A stretch of DNA of 31,889 bases. Origin: Syntrophomonadaceae bacterium. Its GTDB lineage: Bacteria > Bacillota > Syntrophomonadia > Syntrophomonadales > Syntrophomonadaceae. Below the pieces are notes generated by a model. That model made no database searches. It saw only the letters and a list, made by a program, of their open reading frames with translations, and had not been told where the DNA came from. Each line of letters starts with the position of its first letter. Positions within the stretch are counted from its first letter, which is position 1. The position numbers and the translations under genes are program-made. Below, piece after piece: positions 16,719 through 24,391 of this stretch. Location of the stretch: NCBI GenBank assembly GCA_030526885.1, contig JAUNBV010000003.1:1-31889 (forward strand), read 5' to 3'.

Positions 16719-17032
16719 TCCGGCTTAAGCTGTTGCTTGGGCTGCAATATTTTGTGCCGTTATATACCCCCTCGGGTGTGGCCCGCTTTCAGCGCGGCCA
16801 CGCTTTCACATTATCTTGACCGGAATGCAGGGGCTTTTTTTATTTTTCTTCAAAAAGATAAGAAAAGCTCTTTGTGTGCGGCGGCAAATGGTATACAATA
16901 TAAGGAGTTGCTACGCTGTCCAATGCGTCGGATTGTATGGAGACGGTCAAAAATATAAGAAGGGGGATGAACTAGGCAGCAAACGGATTCGAGTTCGGCG
17001 CACTTTAAAATTTTTTGTTAAGGGGGAATACC
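16719..17032 (+). other. Leader region upstream of the acyl-CoA dehydrogenase
   Basis: This 314-bp stretch has no convincing gene. It contains a strong hairpin (16776-16803: GTGGCC pairs with GGCCAC plus three inner pairs) without a T tract, then a T-rich run (about 16834-16850). TTGACC (about 16815) and TATACA (16892-16897) could be parts of promoters for the dehydrogenase, but neither has a good partner at 17 bp. The transcript leader would then be 100-200 nt long. The ribosome site AGGGGG is at 17021-17026. Confidence 0.45.
16776..16803 (+). repeat. Strong hairpin after the 114-residue gene
   Basis: A stem of about 11 bp with one bulged C and the loop TTTCA. It sits 58 bp past the stop codon, where a terminator would be expected, but the T-rich run begins only some 30 bp later. 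Confidence 0.55.
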
Positions 17033-18874
17033 ATGCCAGCCAATAATTTTAAGTTCGATCTGAGAGACCACAAATTTGTCCTGAAGGAATGGTTGGACAT
17101 CGACAAACTGTTTGCACAGAAAGCTTATGCCGGTTACTATTCCAAAGATGACATCGACTCCTATCTGGACGTAGCCTACAACATTGCCAAGGACGTTATG
17201 GCTCCCGCCAACGGCGACGCCGATGAAATCGGCTGTAAATATGTAGATGGCAACGTCATAACTCCCGATTCTTTCAAAAACGCTTATGCCGTATGTACCG
17301 AAGCGGGCCTGGGTACCAGCGTGGCCGACCGCGAAAGCGAAGGCGCTCTGCCTTGGGTACTGTGGGGCGCGCTGGGCGAGATCCTGATCGCCGGATCTCC
17401 CGCCATCACCACTTACTGGGGACTTTCCGCCGGCGCCGCCGGTCTCATCCAGTTCTATGGCAACGACTATCTCAAACAAAAATTCCTGCCCAAGATGTTC
17501 GAAGGCTCCTGGGCCGGCACTATGAACCTGACCGAGCCGGGCGCCGGCTCCGACGTTGGCGCTTGCGCCACCAAAGCGTTTGCTACCGATACTCCCGGCT
17601 TGTATAAGATCAAGGGCAACAAACTGTTTATCACCGCCGGTGACCATGACATATGTGAAAACTTTATTCACATGGTACTGGCCCGCGTAGAAGGCGCCCG
17701 CGAAGGCACCGCCGGCCTTTCCCTGTTCGTAGTACCGAAAATCTGGGTCAACGACGACGGCACCATGGGCGCCAATAACGACGTGTCCACTACCGGTATC
17801 GAGCATAAAATGGGCATGAAGGGTTCGGCTACCTGCAGCCTGGCCTTTGGCGAAAACAACAACTGCTTCGGCTACATCCTGGGCGCCCCCCCCAATGAAG
17901 AAGGCAAAGCCGCCGGCATGAGCCAGATGTTCCACATGATGAACGAAGAACGCCTCAACACCGGCCTGCTGGCTCAGGGCGTTATGACCGAAGCTTATTA
18001 TTGCGCCCTGGAATATACCCGGGAGCGCGTTCAGGGCCAGAAGATGACCGACCCCAAGGGCCCCCGCGTGCGCATCATTGAGCACGAAGATGTCCGCCGC
18101 ATGCTGCTCATGCAAAAAGCCGTTTCCGAAGCCTGCCGCGCCCTGCTGCTGCAAACCTACTACTATGTAGATATGAGCCAGATAGCGGACGATCCGGAAG
18201 AAAAGGAAGCTGCCGAGGATATGTTCAACATCAACAACCCGATGTGTAAAGCCTATGTAACCGATATGGCGTGGCCGATGATCGGCGAAGCCATCCAGAC
18301 TTACGGCGGCTACGGCTTTATTGAGGAATACCCGGTAGCGCAACTGGCCCGTGACTGCAAAATCTTTTCCATCTGGGAAGGCACCAACTATATCCAGTCC
18401 ATGGACCTGGTAGGACGTAAGTTCATGATGAAGAAGGGCAAACCCTTTATGAAGTGGCTGACAGAAGTGGGGACCTTTATCGCCACCAATAAGGAAGCCA
18501 ATCCCGACTTCGCCAAGGAATTCGCCGCACTGGAAGAAGGCATGGGCGCTTTCGGCAGCATCATGATGACGCTGAAGGGTTATTTCCAGGAAGGCAAGAT
18601 GCAGTTACTGCCTCTGTATTCCACTCGCATCCTGCACGCCGCCTCCATGATGTACTGCGGCAAGCTGCTGCTGGATCAGGGTATCCTAGCCGCCAAGAAA
18701 CTGGCCGAAGTGGGCGAAGACCACTATGACGCCAAGTTCTACAAGGGTAAAATCGCCAGCACCCGCTTCTATCTGATGAACATCGTTCCGCAGATTAAGA
18801 TTGCCAAGGATCTGTTCGAGAATTACGACACCAGCGCCATCGACATCCCCGAGGATGCCTTCGGCCTGGCATAA
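17033..18874 (+). CDS. Acyl-CoA dehydrogenase (long, C-terminally extended form)
   Basis: FAD enzyme that desaturates an acyl-CoA at C2-C3 in fatty acid beta-oxidation or, in reverse, butyrate formation. The 613-residue protein has the FAD/substrate loop LTEPGAGSD (166-174), an ITAGDHD-type segment, GYGFIEEYPVAQLARDCKI (426-444) and the catalytic glutamate in IWEGTNYIQ (E449). It exceeds the ~380-residue short-chain enzymes by a C-terminal helical domain of about 120 residues, as in the ~600-residue FadE/DmdC-like group. ATG 17033 follows AGGGGG at six bases; TTG 17015 is unlikely. Codons are strongly biased (AAC, ACC, GGC, CTG), suggesting high expression. No EtfAB or hydratase gene is adjacent. 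The chain length of the substrate cannot be told from sequence. Confidence 0.93.
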   Translation: MPANNFKFDLRDHKFVLKEWLDIDKLFAQKAYAGYYSKDDIDSYLDVAYNIAKDVMAPANGDADEIGCKYVDGNVITPDSFKNAYAVCTEAGLGTSVADRESEGALPWVLWGALGEILIAGSPAITTYWGLSAGAAGLIQFYGNDYLKQKFLPKMFEGSWAGTMNLTEPGAGSDVGACATKAFATDTPGLYKIKGNKLFITAGDHDICENFIHMVLARVEGAREGTAGLSLFVVPKIWVNDDGTMGANNDVSTTGIEHKMGMKGSATCSLAFGENNNCFGYILGAPPNEEGKAAGMSQMFHMMNEERLNTGLLAQGVMTEAYYCALEYTRERVQGQKMTDPKGPRVRIIEHEDVRRMLLMQKAVSEACRALLLQTYYYVDMSQIADDPEEKEAAEDMFNINNPMCKAYVTDMAWPMIGEAIQTYGGYGFIEEYPVAQLARDCKIFSIWEGTNYIQSMDLVGRKFMMKKGKPFMKWLTEVGTFIATNKEANPDFAKEFAALEEGMGAFGSIMMTLKGYFQEGKMQLLPLYSTRILHAASMMYCGKLLLDQGILAAKKLAEVGEDHYDAKFYKGKIASTRFYLMNIVPQIKIAKDLFENYDTSAIDIPEDAFGLA

Positions 18875-18896
18875 GCTTTGGAATACTAATACACCG

Positions 18897-18955
18897 AATA
18901 AGGCCCGCTATTGAAGCGTATTTAAATATAATATGCGGATTGCGCGGGCCTTATT
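18897..18955 (+). terminator. Long stem-loop after the acyl-CoA dehydrogenase
   Basis: AATAAGGCCCGC (18897-18908) pairs perfectly with GCGGGCCTTATT (18944-18955), 22 bp past the stop codon, with a smaller inner pairing (GCGTATT with AATATGC). It probably ends or stabilises the 3' end of the transcript. The trailing T content is within the arm rather than after it. Confidence 0.55.
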
Positions 18956-19094
18956 GCCATAGTACCCGACAAGGGATATCAACTTGACACCAATGGCATG
19001 TGATATGTTTTCGGGAAAAGCAGGGCCTAAGGGGAGTTTTTCGATTTATAAAAAAGCTCACCTGAGGTGTAAAAAAACATAGGAGGCGAGTTAG

Positions 19095-19445
19095 ATGTTT
19101 GATACCATACTCCAAGCTTACCTTAAGATGTTCATGAACTACGTCAATTTTTCCGACCGAACCAACCGGCCCGATTTTTGGTGGGCGGTATTGGGTAACG
19201 TCATCGTCTGCCTTGTCCTCGGTATTATCATAGCCATAATCCCCGGTTTGAAGTTCCTGTACACGCTGTACTCGCTGGCAATACTGATTCCCGGCCTGGC
19301 GCTGGGTATACGCCGCCTGCACGATATCGGCAAGAGCGGTTGGTTCATTTTGGTGGGCCTCATCCCTATCATCGGCTTGATTTGGCTCATAATCCTGTAT
19401 TGCAAGGAAAGCGTTCCGGAGCAGATGTCCGGTTCCGTGGGATAA
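19095..19445 (+). CDS. DUF805 family membrane protein
   Basis: Small integral membrane protein of 116 residues. It shows the family hallmarks: an amphipathic start (YLKMFMNYVNFSDRTNRPDF), a WW pair before the first span, then three to four hydrophobic spans (VIVCLVLGIIIAIIPGL, LYSLAILIPGLALGIRRLHD, WFILVGLIPIIGLIWLIIL) with the conserved RRLHDIGKSGW loop. Function of the family is unknown. ATG 19095 follows AGGAGG. It is a single-gene unit between the stem-loop at 18897 and the terminator at 19501. Confidence 0.92.
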   Translation: MFDTILQAYLKMFMNYVNFSDRTNRPDFWWAVLGNVIVCLVLGIIIAIIPGLKFLYTLYSLAILIPGLALGIRRLHDIGKSGWFILVGLIPIIGLIWLIILYCKESVPEQMSGSVG

Positions 19446-19500
19446 GCGCAGTACGTTACCCGCGCCCTGAAGTTGCGCCCACCCTGTAATAACCTTATGC

Positions 19501-19545
19501 GCGAACCAGCTTGCCATCCCCAAGGCCGCGCTGGTTCGCTTTTTT
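19501..19545 (+). terminator. Intrinsic terminator after the DUF805 gene
   Basis: GCGAACCAGC (19501-19510) pairs perfectly with GCTGGTTCGC (19530-19539), followed by six T residues (19540-19545). Confidence 0.9.
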
Positions 19546-19600
19546 ACGCCCATCACCGGTGGGGTGGTCTATTTTCACCCCCGCTTTTATATTTTTCTGT

Positions 19601-20575
19601 ATGAACATATTTATCAAAAAACCAAGGCGCTACAGGAGCGGCGCGCTCATCCCGGCGCTGTTGGCGCTGGCGGCGGCGCTGGCGCTGCTGCGCCTGGCTT
19701 CCATGCCGGAGCCTGAGGAAAGCATCATTCCCCGGTCCGCTCCCGCCGCAGAACCGCAGGTGACGCTTTACCGCCACCAGAGCGGGGAAGTAACGGCATT
19801 GGCGTTGGAGGATTATGTCTTGGGGGTGGTGATGGCGGAAATGCCGCTGTTGTTCGGCGGGGAAGCCTTGAAGGCGCAGGCGGTATGTGCGCGCACTTAT
19901 GCTCTGCGCGGTATGACCGCAGCACGGGATTTCCCCGGTGGGGCAGACTTATCGGACGATGTGCAGGAGTGTCAGTCGTATGTGAGCCTGATGGATTATC
20001 AGGCGCGCAATCCGGAGGTGGACGAGGAATTGCTGGCGCTGGCAACTCAAGCCGTGGCCGCTACCCGGGGAGAAATATTGCTGTATAAGAAAACCCTGGC
20101 CGATACCGTGTACCACGCCAGCTGCGGAGGGCAAACCGCAGCCGCGGCCGAGGTATGGGGCGGTGAAAGCGTGCCCTATCTGCGCTCCGTGCGCTGCCCC
20201 GGCGATGCCTGCCGCGATTACCGCCAAACAACGGCTTTCAACGCTTCGGAACTGGGCCGGCTGCTGGAGGTGCCCGCCGACGTTTCCCGGCGGGTCTGGG
20301 TGAGGGAATAAGTCGACAGCGGAGGCGCGCGGCGCGTCCGGGTAGGCGACGCCGAATTTTCCGGCGCGGAGCTTCGCCGCCGTCTGGAGTTGCCCTCCAC
20401 TATGATTACCGTGCTGCGCGACGGCGGGCGCATAGAAATCCAAACCCAAGGCTACGGCCACGGCGCGGGCCTGTGCCAGCACGGCGCCGGTGATATGGGC
20501 CAAGCCGGCGCCGGCTATCGCGAAATACTGTCCCACTACTATCCGGGCACGGAATTGGCGGTAATCAATTGGTAA
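19601..20575 (+). pseudogene. spoIID: Stage II sporulation protein D, interrupted by one in-frame stop
   Basis: SpoIID is a membrane-anchored lytic transglycosylase that, with SpoIIM and SpoIIP, thins septal peptidoglycan during engulfment. From ATG 19601 the frame gives a TM anchor (ALIPALLALAAALALL), LALEDYVLGVVMAEMP with the catalytic-type Glu (E80), and KAQAVCARTYAL. It continues to VWVRE and then meets TAA at 20309-20311. The same frame carries on for 87 codons with DSGGARRVRVGDAEFSGAEL, GYGHGAGLCQHGA and YREILSHYYPGTEL, ending at TAA 20575, so only this single codon breaks an otherwise family-length protein of about 324 codons. It may be a real nonsense mutation or a sequence error. There is no clear ribosome site before ATG 19601. 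Confidence 0.88.
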
Positions 20576-20585
20576 GCTGCCCGGC

Positions 20586-20617
20586 AAAGCCGCGGTCCGC
20601 ACCATATCGGGGCTTTT
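20586..20617 (+). terminator. Weak terminator-like hairpin after spoIID
   Basis: AAAGCC (20586-20591) pairs with GGCTTT (20611-20616) and runs into a T tract, between the convergent spoIID and polymerase genes. The outer stem is short, with a GC-rich inner segment. Confidence 0.4.
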
Positions 20618-22194
20618 TACTGTATGTTGGCCTTAGCCTTTCTGCCCTCCGATATCAATAGGCCCAGCATGAGCCAAAACGGGACCGACGTTCCCAGCGA
20701 GGAATCGTTGACTAAAAACTGCCCCAGAAAGCATACTATGGCGCACCACAGGGCCGCGGGCAGGGCGTCGCGGCTGCGGGCAGCCTGCGGGCGTTCCCTC
20801 CACATGATGAGGCCGAGCATCACCAGCAATATCAGCAGGGCCGGCAGGCCCAGGCCAAAGGATACCCCCAAATACATGTTATGCGGCTTGCTGGCCACTA
20901 CGTTGCCCATATTGGCATAGTGATGCTGGCTGCCGTAGGGAAAGTAAAACGCCAGGGTATCCAACCCGTGCCCCAACAGTGGTTTATCCAGCGAAAGCTG
21001 CCAACTGGTCCTCCAAATGTAGCCGCGGTTGCTGCCAAAGGTGGGGGTGGACTTAACCGGCAGCAACTCGGGGTCGATGATGGTGTCGGACATGGCATAA
21101 GGCACAGCGGGACCGACTGCTTCCGGAGCGCTGTTGGCAGCGGCTTGGCCCTCATCCGTGGGCGGCAACGTTTCCTCCGCCGCCTGTGCTTCCTGGGTCT
21201 GCAGTTGTCCCCAAATCAATTGATAAAAACCGAAGCTTTCGCTGTAAATGCGCGGGTTATGACCGGCGTAGGTTACCATCAGCAGCGCGCATAGCGCCAG
21301 TACCGCTACCGCGCTGACCCCTGCCTGTATTTTATTGCGGGCCAGCCACAATGCCACCGGCAGGGCGATAACCGCCGCCGCGGTGAAGCTGACAAAGCCG
21401 CTGCCGGACAGCGAGGTAAGCAATACGCTAAAGGACAGCACCGCCGCCAGGCCAGCCAAGCCCGCTTTCCACCAGCGGTCTGTCATCATACCGTAAACCA
21501 TGAAGAATATGCCCATACAAGCTCCCAGCGGGCTTAAATAATTGGGGTTGGTCATGGTGCCGAATATCTCCCCCGAGCTGCTGAACTGTCCCGCCTGGCC
21601 GAACATTATGATATTGGCCACCCAGGAATGCTCCATGATGTTGATGCCGTAGAACAGCAAAGCTCCCATCACCGCGTTGATGCCCACCAGCACGCCCAGC
21701 ACGATAAGCAGCCATTTTTCCAGCCTGGCGGGCAAATCGCTCTGCAGGGCCACGAAAAATATCAGCAGGTAGCACAACCAGGTGCTGGCGCCCTCCCGCA
21801 TGTCGTGCATGCCGAACAGGGCTATCTGCTTATAGGGGGCAAACAGCAGGGACAGCAACAGGCACGCCGTGAACAGCAGCAGCGGAAGATTGGCATAGGA
21901 GGGGCGCACATCTTCCTTTAGCCTCAGCAGCCGCCAGCTATAGGCCAGCAGCAGTAAAAACGACAGGCCCATTAGCACATACCACTTATATGTAACGAAC
22001 ACCTCCGCCTTTTCGCCGCTGTCATTGACGGAGCCCACCATGGTGGGGGAAAAGAACTCGAATTGGGCCAGGCCCAGTATCAGCGGGACTAGCAGTAAAA
22101 TCGCCAAGAGCAGCCGCCAGCACAGGGTCTCGTTGTTTTGCCGGTCCAATATTTTTTGCTGCTCCCGCCGCTGTTTGGCCTTGCGCTTACTCAT
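20617..22194 (-). CDS. O-antigen ligase / Wzy-like polysaccharide polymerase
   Basis: Polytopic membrane protein of 525 residues with about ten or more hydrophobic spans. It has a large extracytoplasmic loop (roughly residues 310-400) bearing NRGYIWRTSWQLSLDKPLLGHG, which matches the Wzy_C/O-antigen-ligase pattern of R..WR.a...i..pl.G.G, followed by SKPHNMYLGVSFGLGLPALL. This family joins or polymerises surface glycans; Gram-positive members often act in wall or capsule polysaccharide or glycoprotein assembly. The acidic linker (QAAEETLPPTDEGQAAANSA) is a low-complexity insertion. ATG 22194 has GGAGG eight bases upstream and overlaps the TPR gene by eight bases, so the two are coupled. The exact substrate is unknown. 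Confidence 0.85.
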   Translation of the reverse strand: MSKRKAKQRREQQKILDRQNNETLCWRLLLAILLLVPLILGLAQFEFFSPTMVGSVNDSGEKAEVFVTYKWYVLMGLSFLLLLAYSWRLLRLKEDVRPSYANLPLLLFTACLLLSLLFAPYKQIALFGMHDMREGASTWLCYLLIFFVALQSDLPARLEKWLLIVLGVLVGINAVMGALLFYGINIMEHSWVANIIMFGQAGQFSSSGEIFGTMTNPNYLSPLGACMGIFFMVYGMMTDRWWKAGLAGLAAVLSFSVLLTSLSGSGFVSFTAAAVIALPVALWLARNKIQAGVSAVAVLALCALLMVTYAGHNPRIYSESFGFYQLIWGQLQTQEAQAAEETLPPTDEGQAAANSAPEAVGPAVPYAMSDTIIDPELLPVKSTPTFGSNRGYIWRTSWQLSLDKPLLGHGLDTLAFYFPYGSQHHYANMGNVVASKPHNMYLGVSFGLGLPALLILLVMLGLIMWRERPQAARSRDALPAALWCAIVCFLGQFLVNDSSLGTSVPFWLMLGLLISEGRKAKANIQ

Positions 22195-22849
22195 TGGCTG
22201 TTCCTCCCTCGGTCAGCGTTTTTATGGTCTCTATATTCTCCTGGGCAAATTCGGTCAGCTCCGGATAGGTATTGAGCGCCACGCTTTGCAGAAAATATTG
22301 CTGCGCCACTTCGTAACGCCCCAGCTCCAGCATTATCTTGCCGTAGCCGTTTACATACCCTTGGCTTTGCACCAGCTGGAAGTTTGCGGCGCGGGCGCGG
22401 TCAAGATGCTGGGCTGCCAACTGCATGTCCGCCTGCGCTTCCTGCGTTTGTTCCGCCGCTTTGGCCTCCTCTGCCATTCCGGCGTAACAGGTCCCCATAA
22501 GCAGCTGGGCCGAGGAACTGGCCTGATAGCTTTCGCTCAGGCCTTGCAGGGTTTCCAGGCCTTTAGCGTAATCACCCTCGCCGATCTGCACCTGCGCTAG
22601 GCTGTAATGGTTGATGGAAGCGGTCCAATCCTTCCGGTTATCGGCCGCAACGATCATGGCCACCAGCAGTACCAGCGCAGCGAAACCCAGCATCATAAAA
22701 TATATCGTGCGGCGGCTGATCTCACTGCCGGCTGACTCCTGGCCCTGCTTCTTGATGTCCGCGGCTGTGCCAGCCGGTTGCGCTTTGTCCGCCGGCGGCG
22801 CGGCTTTGGCCCCGGGAATATTTTTGCCCGATTTTCTCTTGGCGCTCAT
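22187..22849 (-). CDS. Membrane-anchored TPR-like protein
   Basis: 220 residues: a basic Lys/Ala/Pro-rich cytoplasmic N-terminus, one transmembrane span (IYFMMLGFAALVLLVAMIVAA, about residues 52-72), then helical repeats with the TPR rhythm (NHYSLAQVQIGEGDYAKGLE, GYVNGYGKIMLELGRYEVA, QYFLQSVALN). It probably scaffolds the neighbouring polymerase, since such pairs often occur in polysaccharide clusters. TTG at 22870 is possible, but ATG 22849 lies seven bases after GGAG and is preferred. Its stop lies inside the start of the polymerase gene. Confidence 0.82.
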   Translation of the reverse strand: MSAKRKSGKNIPGAKAAPPADKAQPAGTAADIKKQGQESAGSEISRRTIYFMMLGFAALVLLVAMIVAADNRKDWTASINHYSLAQVQIGEGDYAKGLETLQGLSESYQASSSAQLLMGTCYAGMAEEAKAAEQTQEAQADMQLAAQHLDRARAANFQLVQSQGYVNGYGKIMLELGRYEVAQQYFLQSVALNTYPELTEFAQENIETIKTLTEGGTANE

Positions 22850-22866
22850 AACTCCGCTCCTCTCCC

Positions 22867-24291
22867 TCAAGCATATTGTCTTACGCGCTCAGCCAATCCC
22901 ACCAGGTCATCCCAGCCGGTAAGCGGATTTATAACCGTGCAACGCAGATATAATTTATCATTTAATGTGGTCTTGACAATATAATACTCCTCGCTCGCGG
23001 CCAGCTTACGCCTAATGCTTTCCTGAATCTCGTTTAAATCGCCCTGCTTGCCGATATAGCGAAAACATATGATATTGCCGTCCGGCATCACCGCCAGCTC
23101 AAAGTCGCCGCTGGCTTTCAAGTATTCCGCAAAACGGCGGGTCAGGTCATACACATAGTCGATGTAGGCTCCGAAAAACTCGCGCCCCCGCATTTTCAGC
23201 GCGGTATAGAGCTTCAATGCCATCATATCCTTGGAGCATTCCGCCGTGCGCAGCCCCATATCGCCCCAGTTGTGGTCACGGGACAGGATGTAGGAGGCTT
23301 TCTGGGAAAAGGTTTCATATGAGTGTTGGCCTTTTTTATAAATGACGCCTGTAACCAGGGTGGGCATCATCATCATCTTATGCGCGTCCCACACCACCGA
23401 GTCGGCGCGCTGGATGCCTTTCAGGTAGTGCTTATACTTATCCGACAGCAGCGCCGAAGCGCCGTGAGCGCCGTCCACATGCATCCACAGGCCTTTTTCC
23501 TCGCAGAAATCGGCGATGCTCTCCAGGTCATCATAGGAGCCGGTAGCCGTGGAGCAGGCGCAGGCCACCACCGCCAGCACATGGATGCCCTGGGCGCTGG
23601 CCGTTGCGTAGCTCTCGCGCAGCGCCGCTATGTCCATGCGGCACTCTGCGTCGGAGGGGACTAGAATAGCTCCCGCCTCGCCCAGCCCCATTACCTGTAC
23701 CGCGCGCTTTACGCTATAATGAGCCTGCTCCGATACCAGCACCGCCATGGGGCCGTGTTCGCGCAAGCCTTCGTTCCATATGTCATACCGCGCCTGCGCC
23801 TGGCGCGCAGCCAACAGGGCGGTGAGATTGCCCAGCGTGCCGCCGGAAGTGAGCACCCCGTCGGCCTCGGGGCCGTAACCTATCTGGCCCGCCATCCACT
23901 CCACACAGATTTTCTCCATCGCCGCCGCCACCGGCCCCATTTCATAGACCACGCTGCCGTTGTTCAAAAATGAAGAAACAAAATCGGCCAGCGCCGCCTC
24001 CGGCAGGGGGGACGATACTTGATGGCCCATATATTTCGGATGGTGCAAGTGATTGGAGTTTTCGATAACCCGCTCCATAAAGGCCTGCAGGGCAAAATCC
24101 GCCTGGGAGGCAAAATCGCTGTGCCAGGCCTGATATACCTCCTCGGGCCCGGGAGCGGGCAACACCTTTTTGTCGGTACCGTCTACGCAGCGCTGTAAAT
24201 GCGCGGCGATTACATCGACTATGCCGTACGCCTCGCGGCGGAAGCGTTCCGGGTCGAAGGCCTCAATGAACCGTTGTTGTCCTGCCGTCAC
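22867..24291 (-). CDS. PLP-dependent group II decarboxylase
   Basis: A pyridoxal-phosphate amino-acid decarboxylase of 474 residues, fold type I. Visible motifs are HPKYMGHQ (84-91), the phosphate loop TSGGTLGNLTALL (148-160), the PLP-stacking His in SEQAHYSVKRA (H191), HVDGAHGAS (271-279, D273 to the pyridine nitrogen) and the Schiff-base lysine in WDAHKMMMMP (K305). The family includes glutamate, tyrosine, aspartate and diaminobutyrate decarboxylases, and the substrate cannot be settled by eye. The start is GTG 24291 with AGAGGT seven bases before it. It lies 17 bp upstream of the TPR gene and 100 bp after murA, on the same strand, and may form an operon with them. Confidence 0.87.
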   Translation of the reverse strand: MTAGQQRFIEAFDPERFRREAYGIVDVIAAHLQRCVDGTDKKVLPAPGPEEVYQAWHSDFASQADFALQAFMERVIENSNHLHHPKYMGHQVSSPLPEAALADFVSSFLNNGSVVYEMGPVAAAMEKICVEWMAGQIGYGPEADGVLTSGGTLGNLTALLAARQAQARYDIWNEGLREHGPMAVLVSEQAHYSVKRAVQVMGLGEAGAILVPSDAECRMDIAALRESYATASAQGIHVLAVVACACSTATGSYDDLESIADFCEEKGLWMHVDGAHGASALLSDKYKHYLKGIQRADSVVWDAHKMMMMPTLVTGVIYKKGQHSYETFSQKASYILSRDHNWGDMGLRTAECSKDMMALKLYTALKMRGREFFGAYIDYVYDLTRRFAEYLKASGDFELAVMPDGNIICFRYIGKQGDLNEIQESIRRKLAASEEYYIVKTTLNDKLYLRCTVINPLTGWDDLVGLAERVRQYA

Positions 24292-24391
24292 GAAAATGAC
24301 CTCTTTTCTTGATTGATAAATGCGTGTTTTGTCAATTATACTGTTTTTCGTGCCGGAAGTGAATAAATATAACTATTCTTTGTTTTGCCGC

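Noticed and set aside
17018..18343. 441-codon minus-strand open frame opposite the acyl-CoA dehydrogenase
   Set aside because: It is a mirror of a strongly codon-biased gene, with no ribosome site or recognisable domain.
20309..20311. Programmed recoding (selenocysteine or pyrrolysine) in spoIID
   Set aside because: The codon is TAA, which is not used for either residue, and no stimulatory structure is evident just after it.
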